A stretch of 64,000 bases of DNA, from assembly GCF_004214835.1 (NCBI RefSeq), contig NZ_PIQJ01000002.1, forward strand, positions 62,001 through 126,000, written 5' to 3'. The notes beneath the pieces were generated by a model, which was not told the origin of the DNA, did not search any database, and was given only the letters and a program-made list of their open reading frames with translations. The number at the start of each line of letters is the position of its first letter. Within the stretch, counting starts at the first letter, position 1. Below, one piece after another: positions 49,071-58,730 of this stretch. The translations under genes were made by a program, and so were the position numbers. This DNA is from Pseudidiomarina tainanensis (GTDB lineage Bacteria; Pseudomonadota; Gammaproteobacteria; Enterobacterales; Alteromonadaceae).

Positions 49071-50717
49071 TTATGAACTTTTTCGACGCCACAGCGCAAT
49101 GCTGCTCAGTACCGCAGCGACTGCAGTCGATGCCACCAACCACAGTGGCTGTTCCGTTACATATAAAATTGTTGTACTCATGATTAAGCCAGAACTGAGC
49201 GCCGCCCATCCAATTTTCTGACTCTGTAATTGTTGCGCCTCACGCATTTGCGCCAAAATTTGCTGTTGCGCAAGAGCCTGTGGCCGTTGACTCTTCAGAT
49301 AATCATAAAGCAAGGTCGGCATTTCTGGCAGTTTTTCTGCCCAAAATGGTGCGTTTTCTTGTATAGAACGCACGACCGCACGCCAACCCAACTGCTCTTT
49401 CATCCATTTTTCTAAAAATGGTTTTGCGGTTTGCCATAAATCTAACTGCGGATATAGCGTACGTCCCAAGCCTTCCACGTATAACAGTGTTTTTTGCAAT
49501 AACACCAATTGTGGCTGTACTTCCATTTCGAAGCGACGCGCAGTGTTAAACAGATTAACCAATACGTGGCCAAAGGAAATTTCTGCCAGTGGCTTATTAA
49601 AAATTGGTTCGCAAACGGTACGAATTGCTGACTCGAATTCTTCAACGTTGATATGCGCCGGCACCCAACCTGAATCCACATGCAGTTCCGCTACTTTGCG
49701 ATAGTCTCGGTTAAAGAATGCAAGAAAGTTTTCGGCCAAATAACGTTTATCTTCGCGATTAAGTGTCCCGACTATCCCAAAATCGATACCTAAATAGCTT
49801 GGGTTATCCGGGTTTTCGCGTGAAACAAAAATGTTGCCAGGGTGCATATCTGCGTGAAAGAAGCTATCGCGGAACACTTGCGTGAAAAACACTTCAACGC
49901 CGCGTTCAGCAAGAATCTTCATATTCACGCCCATCGCCATTAAGGTATCCACATCACTCACCGGGATCCCATCAATACGCTCCATCACCATCACATTGTG
50001 ACGACTAAAATCGCTGTATACAGTGGGGATATAGAGTAACGGTGAGTTTTCGAAATTACGCTTTAATTGGATGGCATTACCCGCTTCGCGCAGCAAGTCG
50101 AGTTCATCCAACAAAGTTTTCCGATACTCTTTCACCACTTCTTTCGGCTTCAAGCGACGACCATCAGGTAAGTGCCGCGCTAGCACACCCGCTAAGGTTT
50201 CCATTAAGCGTAAGTCCGCATCAATATCGGCGCGAATATCTGGGCGAATGACCTTAATGACCACGTCTGCACCAGCATCATCGCCTTGTTTCAAGCGCGC
50301 GGTATGCACTTGGGCGATGGACGCAGAGGCCAGTGGTTGCACAGAAAAATCGTCGAATGCTTCATCGATATGCGCTAGGCCCAGTGCCTTCTCAATCAAT
50401 TGTTGCGCTTGCTCGCCTGGAAATGCACGTACTTTGTCTTGTAACTTAGCCAGTTCAAGGGCAATGTCCGGTGGCAATAAATCGCGTCGAGTCGACAACA
50501 TTTGGCCAAACTTCACCCATACCGGACCCAATGACTCAAGAGCCAAGCGCAAACGCTCGCCGGCTGGTTTTTGTTTATGCTTGTTGGGCATCCAAAACAG
50601 CGCATAACGGCCAATACGTAAGCTCCATGGTAACCAACGCGCTGGAATAATCTCATCCAAACCATAGGTGAGGAAGGTCTTGGTAATTTTGTAGGCTCTG
50701 CTAATGCGCTGACTCAC
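49071..50717 (-). CDS. ubiB: Ubiquinone biosynthesis ATPase/kinase-like protein UbiB
   Basis: A 548-residue membrane protein of the ABC1/ADCK family (E. coli 546). The KxGQ motif is at K69-F70-G71-Q72 ([18 protein letters not shown]). The kinase-like core shows [14 protein letters not shown] (Ala-rich loop), [31 protein letters not shown] and [10 protein letters not shown]. Two hydrophobic segments close the C-terminus (500-540). It supports the Ubi complex, probably by ATP-dependent lipid handling. Located between ubiJ (6 nt) and tatA. Confidence 0.97.
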   Translation of the reverse strand: MSQRISRAYKITKTFLTYGLDEIIPARWLPWSLRIGRYALFWMPNKHKQKPAGERLRLALESLGPVWVKFGQMLSTRRDLLPPDIALELAKLQDKVRAFPGEQAQQLIEKALGLAHIDEAFDDFSVQPLASASIAQVHTARLKQGDDAGADVVIKVIRPDIRADIDADLRLMETLAGVLARHLPDGRRLKPKEVVKEYRKTLLDELDLLREAGNAIQLKRNFENSPLLYIPTVYSDFSRHNVMVMERIDGIPVSDVDTLMAMGVNMKILAERGVEVFFTQVFRDSFFHADMHPGNIFVSRENPDNPSYLGIDFGIVGTLNREDKRYLAENFLAFFNRDYRKVAELHVDSGWVPAHINVEEFESAIRTVCEPIFNKPLAEISFGHVLVNLFNTARRFEMEVQPQLVLLQKTLLYVEGLGRTLYPQLDLWQTAKPFLEKWMKEQLGWRAVVRSIQENAPFWAEKLPEMPTLLYDYLKSQRPQALAQQQILAQMREAQQLQSQKIGWAALSSGLIMSTTILYVTEQPLWLVASTAVAAVLSSIALWRRKSS

Positions 50718-50723
50718 TCTTGC

Positions 50724-51341
50724 TTACCTTTTATCGCGTGCTGAAAAGTTTGCTCGAAGGTCTCGTTCAATCCGATCAACTTGTGCCCGAACTTGCTGAA
50801 TTTGTTGCTTAAACTGGTCAAATTCAGTGGTGCTGACAAGGAGTTGCTTTTCTTCCACAAGTACATCGCGCACCCATGCTTGCTGATCAGCTAAAGCCTG
50901 CTGCAACCAATGCTTACTGCGCATGAACGCTTGGCTCATAAAATGCGCTGGCACGTCGCCCAAGCGCTGTGCTAATTGCTCCTGCCAATCGATATCGAGC
51001 TCAGCAAACAGCTTGCTAAATTGCTGCGCTAACATTGGGTCACCTTCAATGTCCAGTGCGCCAGCTTTAATTAGACGTGTCATGTTGGCCGTGTCCCGAA
51101 GTTCTGGAAGCACCGCGAGGCGCGTCATAATATGACAATCCACCGTATCAGTGTCCACCCAGCTCAAAAGAATACCGTCGCCGACTGCGGTCACGGTAAG
51201 CGGCTTACCCAGCTCCGACAGCGTGACGCGCACGCGCTTGTCGCTAAGTTGCTGCAAACGCGCTGGCGATTGCGCATCTAAGCTTAATAAATGATTGGCC
51301 AGTGCCTCTGCAGCACCAGTAGGAAGAACCGTCCACAACAT
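50724..51341 (-). CDS. ubiJ: Ubiquinone biosynthesis accessory factor UbiJ
   Basis: A 205-residue protein with an SCP2 lipid-binding domain (LSELGKPLTVTAVGDGILLS, DCHIMTRLAVLPELRD, LIKAGALDIEGDPMLAQQFS) and a helical C-terminus (150-205) likely to be coiled coil. UbiJ holds the greasy intermediates of the cytoplasmic Ubi complex with UbiK. The ATG overlaps the ubiE stop by 1 nt, so translation is coupled. Confidence 0.93.
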   Translation of the reverse strand: MLWTVLPTGAAEALANHLLSLDAQSPARLQQLSDKRVRVTLSELGKPLTVTAVGDGILLSWVDTDTVDCHIMTRLAVLPELRDTANMTRLIKAGALDIEGDPMLAQQFSKLFAELDIDWQEQLAQRLGDVPAHFMSQAFMRSKHWLQQALADQQAWVRDVLVEEKQLLVSTTEFDQFKQQIQQVRAQVDRIERDLRANFSARDKR

Positions 51342-52096
51342 CAGAATTTAAACCCACGGTGCAATGCCACAATGCCACCGGTCAGATTGTCATAAGTCAC
51401 TTGGTCGTAGCCGGCTTTTATCATCATTCCTTTCAAAGTCTCTTGATCGGGATGCATCCGAATTGATTCGGCGAGATACTGATAGCTATCGGCATCGCCA
51501 GCCACCATTTGCCCCATTTTTGGCAACACATTGAATGAGTAAAAATCATACGCTTGATTCAGTAACGGTTGAACCGGCTTTGAAAATTCCAAAACTAATA
51601 GTCGACCACCTGGCTTTAATACGCGGAACATTGACTCTAACGCTTTCTGTTTATCGGTCACATTACGCAAACCAAAAGCAATGGTAATGATGTCAAAACT
51701 ATCATCAGCAAAGGGCAATTCTTCGGCGTTCGCTTGTACGTAGCGAACGTTGCCGACAATACCGCGATTGCGCAGTTTATCGCGACCAACTTCTAGCATC
51801 GCGTCATTAATATCGGCTAAGACAACTTCGCCAGTTGGCCCCACACGACGCGAAAACTGTGCAGTTAAGTCGCCCGTTCCGCCAGCAATGTCTAACACCT
51901 TCATGCCCGTGCGAACACCACTGCAATCAATGGTATAGCGCTTCCACAAACGGTGAATACCGAATGACATGAGATCGTTCATCACATCATACTTCTGCGC
52001 AACCGAGTTAAACACGTTGGCAACGAGGTTTTGCTTCTCTGTTTTCGCGACTTGCTTATAACCAAAGTCGATAGTTTCTTGATTCGATTCTTTCAT
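51341..52096 (-). CDS. ubiE: Ubiquinone/menaquinone C-methyltransferase
   Basis: A 251-residue SAM-dependent methyltransferase (E. coli 251) for the C-methylation step of ubiquinone and menaquinone synthesis. SAM site [39 protein letters not shown], and [20 protein letters not shown] with [19 protein letters not shown] are typical UbiE blocks. It follows recG by 42 nt on the same strand and opens ubiE-ubiJ-ubiB-tatABC. Confidence 0.97.
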   Translation of the reverse strand: MKESNQETIDFGYKQVAKTEKQNLVANVFNSVAQKYDVMNDLMSFGIHRLWKRYTIDCSGVRTGMKVLDIAGGTGDLTAQFSRRVGPTGEVVLADINDAMLEVGRDKLRNRGIVGNVRYVQANAEELPFADDSFDIITIAFGLRNVTDKQKALESMFRVLKPGGRLLVLEFSKPVQPLLNQAYDFYSFNVLPKMGQMVAGDADSYQYLAESIRMHPDQETLKGMMIKAGYDQVTYDNLTGGIVALHRGFKF

Positions 52097-52138
52097 GTTT
52101 AAACCTTTTTCAGCGTCTGCCGCTAGTGTACTACGAAA

Positions 52139-54220
52139 TCAGGCTTGGGCGTAGTGATCGCGACGTGGTAACCAGCGTTGGATCAATGCATCGGCGGTTT
52201 GCGGATAACGCTCCCAAATCGTGTGCGCGAGCTGCTGCACCTGATCGACTAAATGACTATGTTTGACTAAATCCGCCACTTTCATTTCGGTTAAACCGGT
52301 TTGTTTTTGCCCTAATAATTCACCGGGCCCGCGTAATTCCAAATCGCGCTGTGCAATCACGAAACCATCGCTGCTGTCACGCAGAACCGCTAATCGCTGA
52401 GTTGCGGTTTTCGACAGTGGTGCATGATACAGTAACACACAGTGACTCGCCGCCGCGCCACGTCCGACGCGCCCCCGCAATTGATGCAGTTGTGCCAAAC
52501 CGAGACGCTCTGGATTCTCGATAATCATCAAACTAGCATTCGGTACATCAACACCCACTTCAATCACCGTGGTCGCAACCAATAAATCCAATTCATGCGC
52601 TTTAAAGGCAGCCATGACTGCTTCTTTTTCTTGGCTCTTTAAGCGCCCATGCACCAAACCAATACGCAAATTCGGTAAAGCCTCTTGCAACTGCGTCGCG
52701 GTGTCTTCTGCCGCTTGGCACTGCAAAGCCTCTGACTCTTCAATCAGCGTGCATACCCAATACGCTTGTCGCCCTTGTTCGGTGCACACCTGATGAACGC
52801 GCTCAATTACTTGATCGCGCCGCGTATCCGGAATCGCTACTGTGGTTACCGGTGTGCGCCCAGGCGGCAGCTCGTCAATAATCGACGTCGCCAAGTCCGC
52901 ATAAGCCGTCATCGCTAAGGTGCGTGGTATTGGCGTCGCGGTCATAATCAATTGATGCGGTTGGTAACCTTGCACCACCCCCTTTTGCCGTAATTCTAAA
53001 CGTTGGTGCACACCAAAACGGTGCTGCTCGTCAATAATGACCAAGGCGAGGTTGTGATAATTCACATCAGCTTGGAACAGCGCATGGGTGCCGACAATAA
53101 ACTGCACTTCACCACTGGCAATCACAGCGAGATTTTCTTGGCGCTCTTTGGTTTTTTGCTTGCCTGCTAGCCAACCGACACGGATACCTAACGGTTCCAG
53201 CCACTGCCGAAAGGTTAGTGCATGCTGTTCCGCAAGAATTTCAGTCGGCGCCATTAACGCAACTTGATAGCCCTGTCCGATCGCCGTCAATGCCGCGAGC
53301 GCTGCGACTAACGTTTTCCCCGAGCCAACATCACCTTGCACCAAGCGCATCATGGGGAAATCCAAGGCCAGATCGTGCTGAATTTCTTGCACCACACGTT
53401 GTTGCGCAGCAGTAGGTTGAAACGGCAATTGCGCTAAAAACTCCTGCTGTAAAGCTTGATTTACTTGCAACGCTCGCGCTTGGTGCGCTTGTTTTACTGC
53501 TCGCAACTTCAACAAGCTCAGCTGATGAGCGAGGAGTTCTTCTGCTGCTAAACGGGTCTGCGCGGGGTGTGTACCTTCGGTTAACTGTTGCAAACTGACA
53601 TCAAGTGGCGGCCGATGCAACGTGCGTAATGCTTGCGCCAAACTGATGCCTCCCGGACGCAACTGCTCAGGTAATAGTTCTGGTAGCGCCTGTTCATTAA
53701 GATAAGTAAGCGCTTGCTCGCTTAGCTTTCTCAGCGTGGCTTGCTGAACCCCTTCAGTGGCAGGGTAAACTGGCGTCAAGGCTTCTTCACCTAATTCCGG
53801 CGCAGCGCCTTCGATGATCTTATATTCTGGGTGAATCATATCGGGGCCGTTAATACCGCGACGCGCTTCACCAAAGAGTTGTAGCCGCGTACCTTGCGCG
53901 AATTGTTTGAGTTGCGCCGCTGAAAACTGAAAAAATACAAGATTCAGCACACCGCTCGCATCACGAACTTTCACTTTGAGCATGCGCCGACGGCCATAAG
54001 CCACCTCAGCTTTAACCACTTCCGCGATCACCGTTGCGCTCGTACCAGCTTGTAATGCGGCAATAGGATAAATGCGTGAGCGATCTTCATAGCGTAGCGG
54101 TAAATGTAATAGAACGTCCTGCACGTTTACCAAGCCAAGCTTTTCCAGCTTCGCTTGCAGCTTTGGCCCCACGCCTTTTAGCGCGCTTAATGGGATACGG
54201 TGCAGGCCATCTGAAGTCAT
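52139..54220 (-). CDS. recG: ATP-dependent DNA helicase RecG
   Basis: About 693 residues (E. coli 693) from the ATG at 54220, which overlaps the trmH stop as ATGA; the frame extends 10 codons into trmH. N-terminal wedge/OB domain (PLSALKGVGPKLQAKLEKLG, LHLPLRYEDRSRIYPI), then SF2 motifs: RLVQGDVGSGKTLVAALAAL, LVIIDEQHRFGVHQRLEL, MTATPIPRTLAMTAYADL, DLLVATTVIEVGVDVPNASL and LRGRVGRGAAASHCVLLY. It remodels stalled forks and Holliday junctions. Confidence 0.97.
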   Translation of the reverse strand: MTSDGLHRIPLSALKGVGPKLQAKLEKLGLVNVQDVLLHLPLRYEDRSRIYPIAALQAGTSATVIAEVVKAEVAYGRRRMLKVKVRDASGVLNLVFFQFSAAQLKQFAQGTRLQLFGEARRGINGPDMIHPEYKIIEGAAPELGEEALTPVYPATEGVQQATLRKLSEQALTYLNEQALPELLPEQLRPGGISLAQALRTLHRPPLDVSLQQLTEGTHPAQTRLAAEELLAHQLSLLKLRAVKQAHQARALQVNQALQQEFLAQLPFQPTAAQQRVVQEIQHDLALDFPMMRLVQGDVGSGKTLVAALAALTAIGQGYQVALMAPTEILAEQHALTFRQWLEPLGIRVGWLAGKQKTKERQENLAVIASGEVQFIVGTHALFQADVNYHNLALVIIDEQHRFGVHQRLELRQKGVVQGYQPHQLIMTATPIPRTLAMTAYADLATSIIDELPPGRTPVTTVAIPDTRRDQVIERVHQVCTEQGRQAYWVCTLIEESEALQCQAAEDTATQLQEALPNLRIGLVHGRLKSQEKEAVMAAFKAHELDLLVATTVIEVGVDVPNASLMIIENPERLGLAQLHQLRGRVGRGAAASHCVLLYHAPLSKTATQRLAVLRDSSDGFVIAQRDLELRGPGELLGQKQTGLTEMKVADLVKHSHLVDQVQQLAHTIWERYPQTADALIQRWLPRRDHYAQA

Positions 54221-54903
54221 CGCTTGGCGCTCCGAATTTGTTGCCACCATAATTCATCAGCAGCAATTTGTCCGTATTCATCCAGTTGTGGGTAAGGAAT
54301 ACCATTCAGGCGACATAAACGTGCAAATATTGGATGCCCGCCTTCAAACAGCACACGTTGGCGCTCTGCTTCGGGCAAGGTCGGCCGCTGGTAACACCCA
54401 GCCGCTTCGCGTTGTCGTTGTGCCTCATACATAATCACTGCTGCAGCGACCGAGACATTCAATGACTCAGCCATACCCACCATTGGAATAATAATTTGAT
54501 GATCGGCGGCGGTAATTGCTTCTGGTGTGACGCCGCGACGCTCTTGGCCTAGAATAATTGCGGTTGGCTTGGTGTAATCAATGGTACGGAAATCAACGGC
54601 TTGGTCGGATAGATTGGTTACGAGGATTTGTTTGCCTTCAGCTCGCAATTGGTCAATAGCCGGTTGCAGGCCATCGTGATGATTAACCTTCACCCATTTT
54701 TCGCTGCCAACGGCTGCGCCGCGGGTCATGCGAAAATGACGCTCGTACCAAATAGCATGAACTTCGTGCACCCCAACCGCATCGGCGGTGCGCACTAAAG
54801 CAGCTAAATTGTGATTTTTATGGACACTCTCCAAACACAACGTAAGATCAGGTTGACGCTGGTCTAACAGTTGCGAAATACGTGCGAAGCGCTCCGGCGA
54901 CAT
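54217..54903 (-). CDS. trmH: tRNA (guanosine(18)-2'-O)-methyltransferase TrmH
   Basis: About 228 residues (E. coli 229) from the ATG at 54903, with GGA 7 nt upstream; a TTG four codons earlier is unlikely. SPOUT-fold motifs: VHKNHNLAALVRTADAVGVH with the catalytic Arg, KPTAIILGQERRGVTPEAI, and IIPMVGMAESLNVSVAAAVI forming the knot. It methylates G18 of tRNA. The trmH-recG order matches E. coli, but spoT is not adjacent here; it lies about 7 kb away beside ridA. Confidence 0.95.
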   Translation of the reverse strand: MSPERFARISQLLDQRQPDLTLCLESVHKNHNLAALVRTADAVGVHEVHAIWYERHFRMTRGAAVGSEKWVKVNHHDGLQPAIDQLRAEGKQILVTNLSDQAVDFRTIDYTKPTAIILGQERRGVTPEAITAADHQIIIPMVGMAESLNVSVAAAVIMYEAQRQREAAGCYQRPTLPEAERQRVLFEGGHPIFARLCRLNGIPYPQLDEYGQIAADELWWQQIRSAKR

Positions 54904-54951
54904 GATGATTTCCAACTATTTTTTATTTAAAACTGAGGCAAGTATAACGGC

Positions 54952-55590
54952 ATGCGAGAGTTATCCATAGTATTTCGCCATCCTGATTTTTATGTGCTGG
55001 ACAAGCCTTCCGGCGCGCCAATGCATGCCAACGATAATGAACCTAGCGTGGTACATCAACTCAGTGAGCAGCTTGGCGAAACGTTATGGCCCGTGCACCG
55101 TTTAGATACACCAACTTCTGGCGCCTTGCTCATTGCAAGAAATCACAGCGCTGCCGCAGCACTTAGCGGCCTTTTTGCTGCGCGTAAAATGAAAAAGTTT
55201 TATATTGCGATTAGCGCCGGGAAGCCGAAGAAAAAGCAGGGCTTGATTAGTGGTGATATGGATAAAGTTCGTCGTGGTAATTGGCGCTTATTGCACAGTC
55301 AAGACAACCCCGCACAGACGCGCTTTATGAGTTACTCCCTTAAGCCAGGCTATCGATATTACCTGCTCAAACCCATCACTGGCCGCACTCATCAACTGCG
55401 GGTCGCTTTGAAAAGTATCGGCGTGCCGATTTGTGGCGATGACCGTTATGGCGGTGAGGTTGCCGAACATCTGCATTTGCACGCTTGGAAATTACAATTT
55501 GAATACAACGGCGAACACTTTGATATCACCGTATCGTGGCCGGATTACGAACACTTTGCTGACTTGCCGGAAATGATCGAGACGTTTTGA
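54952..55590 (+). CDS. RluA-family pseudouridine synthase (TIGR01621-like)
   Basis: A 212-residue protein with the RluA catalytic domain and no S4 domain. Key blocks: FYVLDKPSGAPMHAND, the active-site LWPVHRLDTPTSGALLIARN with the catalytic Asp, FYIAISAGKPKKKQGLISG, and LKPITGRTHQLRVALKSIGV followed by GDDRYGG. The lack of an S4 domain and the short length fit the TIGR01621 group found in marine gammaproteobacteria. The RNA target is unknown. Divergent from trmH across 48 nt. Confidence 0.88.
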   Translation: MRELSIVFRHPDFYVLDKPSGAPMHANDNEPSVVHQLSEQLGETLWPVHRLDTPTSGALLIARNHSAAAALSGLFAARKMKKFYIAISAGKPKKKQGLISGDMDKVRRGNWRLLHSQDNPAQTRFMSYSLKPGYRYYLLKPITGRTHQLRVALKSIGVPICGDDRYGGEVAEHLHLHAWKLQFEYNGEHFDITVSWPDYEHFADLPEMIETF

Positions 55591-55689
55591 CCATTTCCTA
55601 AGCTGTACGACCATAGTTGTGGTTGGCAAAGGCTAATTAAAAACGGCATACTCATTTCATGTTTGTTTTTTAACCCAAAGGTAGTTGCC

Positions 55690-56982
55690 ATGAAACACAG
55701 TCTATTAAGTTTAGCGTTAGTCACAGCGCTTGGTTCCTTTACTGGTGCAGCGCAGGCTCAGCAGCCCGTTAAAATTGGTGCCGATCTTGAACAGAAGGTC
55801 ATTGAATGGCGCCGTGACCTACACCAACATCCGGAATTAAGTAACCGCGAGTTTCGCACCGCAAAAGTCATCACAGAACACTTGAAAGAACTTGGTTTAG
55901 AAGTTCAAACTGGTGTTGCTCACACTGGCGTTGTCGGTTTACTTAAAGGCGTCAAGCCGGGTCCAACGATTGCCCTGCGCGCTGATATGGATGCGCTACC
56001 GGTGACCGAATTAACGGATGTACCGTTTGCTTCAAAGGCAGTGTCTGAATATCGTGGCAAAGAGGTTGGTGTGATGCACGCATGCGGCCATGACTTGCAC
56101 GTGGCAATGTTAATGGGCGCGGCCGAAAAGCTCACAGCAATGCGCGACCAACTAGCTGGTAACGTTGTATTTATCTTCCAACCAGCGGAAGAAGGCGCGC
56201 CAGCTGGTGAAGAAGGCGGCGCTGAGTTAATGCTCAAAGAAGGTCTGTTTAAGCAATATCAGCCAGAAGCGGTATTTGGTATTCACGTGTGGTCGGCCGG
56301 TAACACAGGCGAAATTGGCTACCGCGAAGGCCCATTAATGGCATCGTCAGATCGCTTCGAAATTAACGTGAAGGGTCGTCAAACTCATGGTTCACGTCCA
56401 TGGGGCGGCGTTGACCCAATTGTTGCCGCGGGTCAAATCATCAGCAATACGCAAAGCATTGTGTCGCGCCAGGTTGATATCACCAAAGCGCCAGCTGTCG
56501 TAAGCTTCGGTATTGTGGAAGGTGGTGTGCGTAACAACATCATTCCAGATGAAGTGTACTTGGAAGGCACCATTCGTAACTTTGATATGGATAACCGTGC
56601 ACAGATTTTTGAAAATTTGAAAGCGACTGCAGAACACACGGCCAAAGCCAGTGGCGCTGAAGCGCACGTGCATATCGACGAAGGCTATCCGGTGACGATT
56701 AACAACCCAGAGTTAACGCGTAAAATGTTGCCAACCATGCAACGCGTGGCCGGTGCAGATAATGTCAAAGTCAATGCGTTGGTAACCGGTGCTGAAGACT
56801 TTTCGTTTTATGCACTTGAAGTACCTGGTTTGTTTGTGTTTTTGGGTATTACCCCAGAGGGCCAGAATCCGGCAGAAGCGCCAAGTAACCACTCACCGTA
56901 TTTCTATGCCGACGAAGATGCTCTGAAAACAGGCACCGAGCTGTATGTAAACTGGGTGTTCGATTACGCTAAGCTGAACTAA
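55690..56982 (+). CDS. Exported M20-family amidohydrolase
   Basis: About 430 residues from the ATG at 55690, chosen for its signal peptide (MKHSLLSLALVTALGSFTGA, cut after AQA) and an AAAGG site 8 nt upstream. The M20D layout follows: WRRDLHQHPELSNREFRTAK, LRADMDALPVTELTDVPFAS, metal-site MHACGHDLHVAMLMGAAEKL, QPAEEGAPAGEEGGAELML, HGSRPWGGVDPIVAAGQIIS in the lid domain, GAEDFSFYALEVPGLFVFLG and NHSPYF. Relatives cleave N-acyl amino acids or hippurate; location is the periplasm. Single gene with a shared terminator downstream. Confidence 0.9.
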   Translation: MKHSLLSLALVTALGSFTGAAQAQQPVKIGADLEQKVIEWRRDLHQHPELSNREFRTAKVITEHLKELGLEVQTGVAHTGVVGLLKGVKPGPTIALRADMDALPVTELTDVPFASKAVSEYRGKEVGVMHACGHDLHVAMLMGAAEKLTAMRDQLAGNVVFIFQPAEEGAPAGEEGGAELMLKEGLFKQYQPEAVFGIHVWSAGNTGEIGYREGPLMASSDRFEINVKGRQTHGSRPWGGVDPIVAAGQIISNTQSIVSRQVDITKAPAVVSFGIVEGGVRNNIIPDEVYLEGTIRNFDMDNRAQIFENLKATAEHTAKASGAEAHVHIDEGYPVTINNPELTRKMLPTMQRVAGADNVKVNALVTGAEDFSFYALEVPGLFVFLGITPEGQNPAEAPSNHSPYFYADEDALKTGTELYVNWVFDYAKLN

Positions 56983-57006
56983 TAACGCTAGAAATTAGAA
57001 GCATAA

Positions 57007-57031
57007 AAAAGGCCCAAGATTGGGCCTTTTT
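57007..57031. terminator. Bidirectional intrinsic terminator between the M20 and acyl-CoA ligase genes
   Basis: The stem GGCCCA/TGGGCC around AGAT is flanked by A-runs before and T-runs after, extending the pairing to AAAAGGCCCA with TGGGCCTTTT. It can serve the plus-strand M20 gene (stop 24 nt before) and the minus-strand ligase (stop 17 nt beyond). Confidence 0.88.
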
Positions 57032-57047
57032 CGATTTGAGGTTTCAG

Positions 57048-58697
57048 TTACTGCACTTTGAGCATTTCGCGAATCACTTTTTTATCGATTTTGCCAACAC
57101 TCGTGCGCGGAATTTCTTCCACCACTTTGACGGTGTCTGGCACGTACCATTTCTCGATTAAGCCTTCATCGATATATTGCTGCATGTGTGCAACCACCGC
57201 TTCTCGATCGACGTTGGCGCCAGCGCGCGCAGTCACAATCGCGTGCGGGCGCTCACCCCATTCCTCATCCGGTAAGCCAATTACCGCAGCGAGCTCGATA
57301 TCTGGATGCTTACTAATTAGGTTCTCAATATCTAGCGAGGAAACCCACTCCCCGCCGGTTTTAATCACATCTTTGATGCGATCACGAATCTGCAAGGTAT
57401 AGGTACTATCAATGGTGCCAACATCGCCGGTATGCATCCAGCCGTTTGCCCAAAGTTCTTGGCTCTTTTCCGGCTCGTTTAAATAGCCTTGCGTTAACCA
57501 CGGTGTGCGCACGACCACCTCGCCCATGGCTTCACCATCATGCGGCAAGAAGCGACCGTTACTATCAATAATCCGCATATTCACAAACGGCACCGGACGA
57601 CCGGTTTTGATACGCTCCGCCACTTGTTGCTCATGGCTAAATTCGTCCGCATTCAGCGGCATCCAAGTCGTGCTCAACAGCGGGCAGGTTTCGGACATGC
57701 CGTAGCCAGTGTAAATCTGAATGCCACGCTCGAGCGCTGCACTGGCAAGGCCAGCTGTTAGAGCACTGCCGCCAATCAGCACTTGCCAACCGCTAAAATC
57801 AATCGCTTTCGCTTTTTCACTGCTCAGCACCATTTGTAATATGGTCGGTACACAGTGTGAGAACGTGACTTTTTCGGTGACAAATAGCTTCAACAGGGTC
57901 GCTGGTTCATAACGTCCCGGATAAACCTGCTTTAAGCCCATCATGGTGGCGACATAGGGTACGCCCCATGCATGCACGTGGAACATGGGTGTAATTGGCA
58001 TATACACGCTGGATGCCTGCATCAGTTGCATGTTGTCATTCATTGACGTGGTTGCCGCAAGTGCCATGGTGTGTAGCACGAGTTGACGATGCGAAAAGTA
58101 AACCCCTTTCGGATTGCCGGTCGTGCCTGTGGTGTAAAAAGTGGTGGCGATGGCGTTCTCGTCAAAATCAGGAAAGTCGTAGTCTGGTAACGCACCGCGC
58201 ATCAGCTCTTCATACTCACCGGCCGTGCTAAGAGGGGCATCTGGCGGTGTATCGGAGTCACTCAACTGAATGTACTTTTCAACCGTCATTAGCTCGTGTT
58301 TCACTTTTGCTAAAAGCGGCAGAAAATCATCATGTGCCAGCACTACTTTGTCTTCAGCATGGTTCATGGTGTAGACAATCTGTTCCGGCGCTAAGCGCAC
58401 GTTGACCGTGTGCAATACGGCACCAATCATTGGAATCGCAAAGAAGCATTCAAGATAACGTGGCGTATCCCAATCCAGTACAGCCACTACATCACCAGCC
58501 TTAACACCAGCTTCGGTGAGCACATTCGCAAGTCGACAAACGCGCTCATTAAATTCCTGATAGCTGTAACGCTTGCCATTGTTGCCACCCACAATTTCGT
58601 TGTCGCCGCCATAGCGTTGACTCGAGAGCAGCAACTGCTTAATCAGCAGAGGATATTGATATGCCTCTTCGGTTGGTTTTAGTAATTTTACCGGCAT
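57048..58697 (-). CDS. Medium/long-chain fatty acyl-CoA ligase (AMP-binding)
   Basis: A 549-residue adenylate-forming enzyme. The P-loop-like motif YTTGTTGNPKG is at 188-198; YTGYGMSETCPLLSTTWMPL is the A5 region; WMHTGDVGTIDSTYTLQIRD and RIKDVIKTGGEWVSSLDIEN are the A7-A8 core; and PRTSVGKIDKKVIREML carries the catalytic Lys. It is most like the AlkK type that activates medium to long fatty acids. No beta-oxidation genes are adjacent. Same strand as the GNAT-nitrilase gene, 33 nt downstream of its stop. Confidence 0.9.
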   Translation of the reverse strand: MPVKLLKPTEEAYQYPLLIKQLLLSSQRYGGDNEIVGGNNGKRYSYQEFNERVCRLANVLTEAGVKAGDVVAVLDWDTPRYLECFFAIPMIGAVLHTVNVRLAPEQIVYTMNHAEDKVVLAHDDFLPLLAKVKHELMTVEKYIQLSDSDTPPDAPLSTAGEYEELMRGALPDYDFPDFDENAIATTFYTTGTTGNPKGVYFSHRQLVLHTMALAATTSMNDNMQLMQASSVYMPITPMFHVHAWGVPYVATMMGLKQVYPGRYEPATLLKLFVTEKVTFSHCVPTILQMVLSSEKAKAIDFSGWQVLIGGSALTAGLASAALERGIQIYTGYGMSETCPLLSTTWMPLNADEFSHEQQVAERIKTGRPVPFVNMRIIDSNGRFLPHDGEAMGEVVVRTPWLTQGYLNEPEKSQELWANGWMHTGDVGTIDSTYTLQIRDRIKDVIKTGGEWVSSLDIENLISKHPDIELAAVIGLPDEEWGERPHAIVTARAGANVDREAVVAHMQQYIDEGLIEKWYVPDTVKVVEEIPRTSVGKIDKKVIREMLKVQ

Positions 58698-58730
58698 AAA
58701 GATTCCTTGTTGTTCTGTATTTTTTAATTG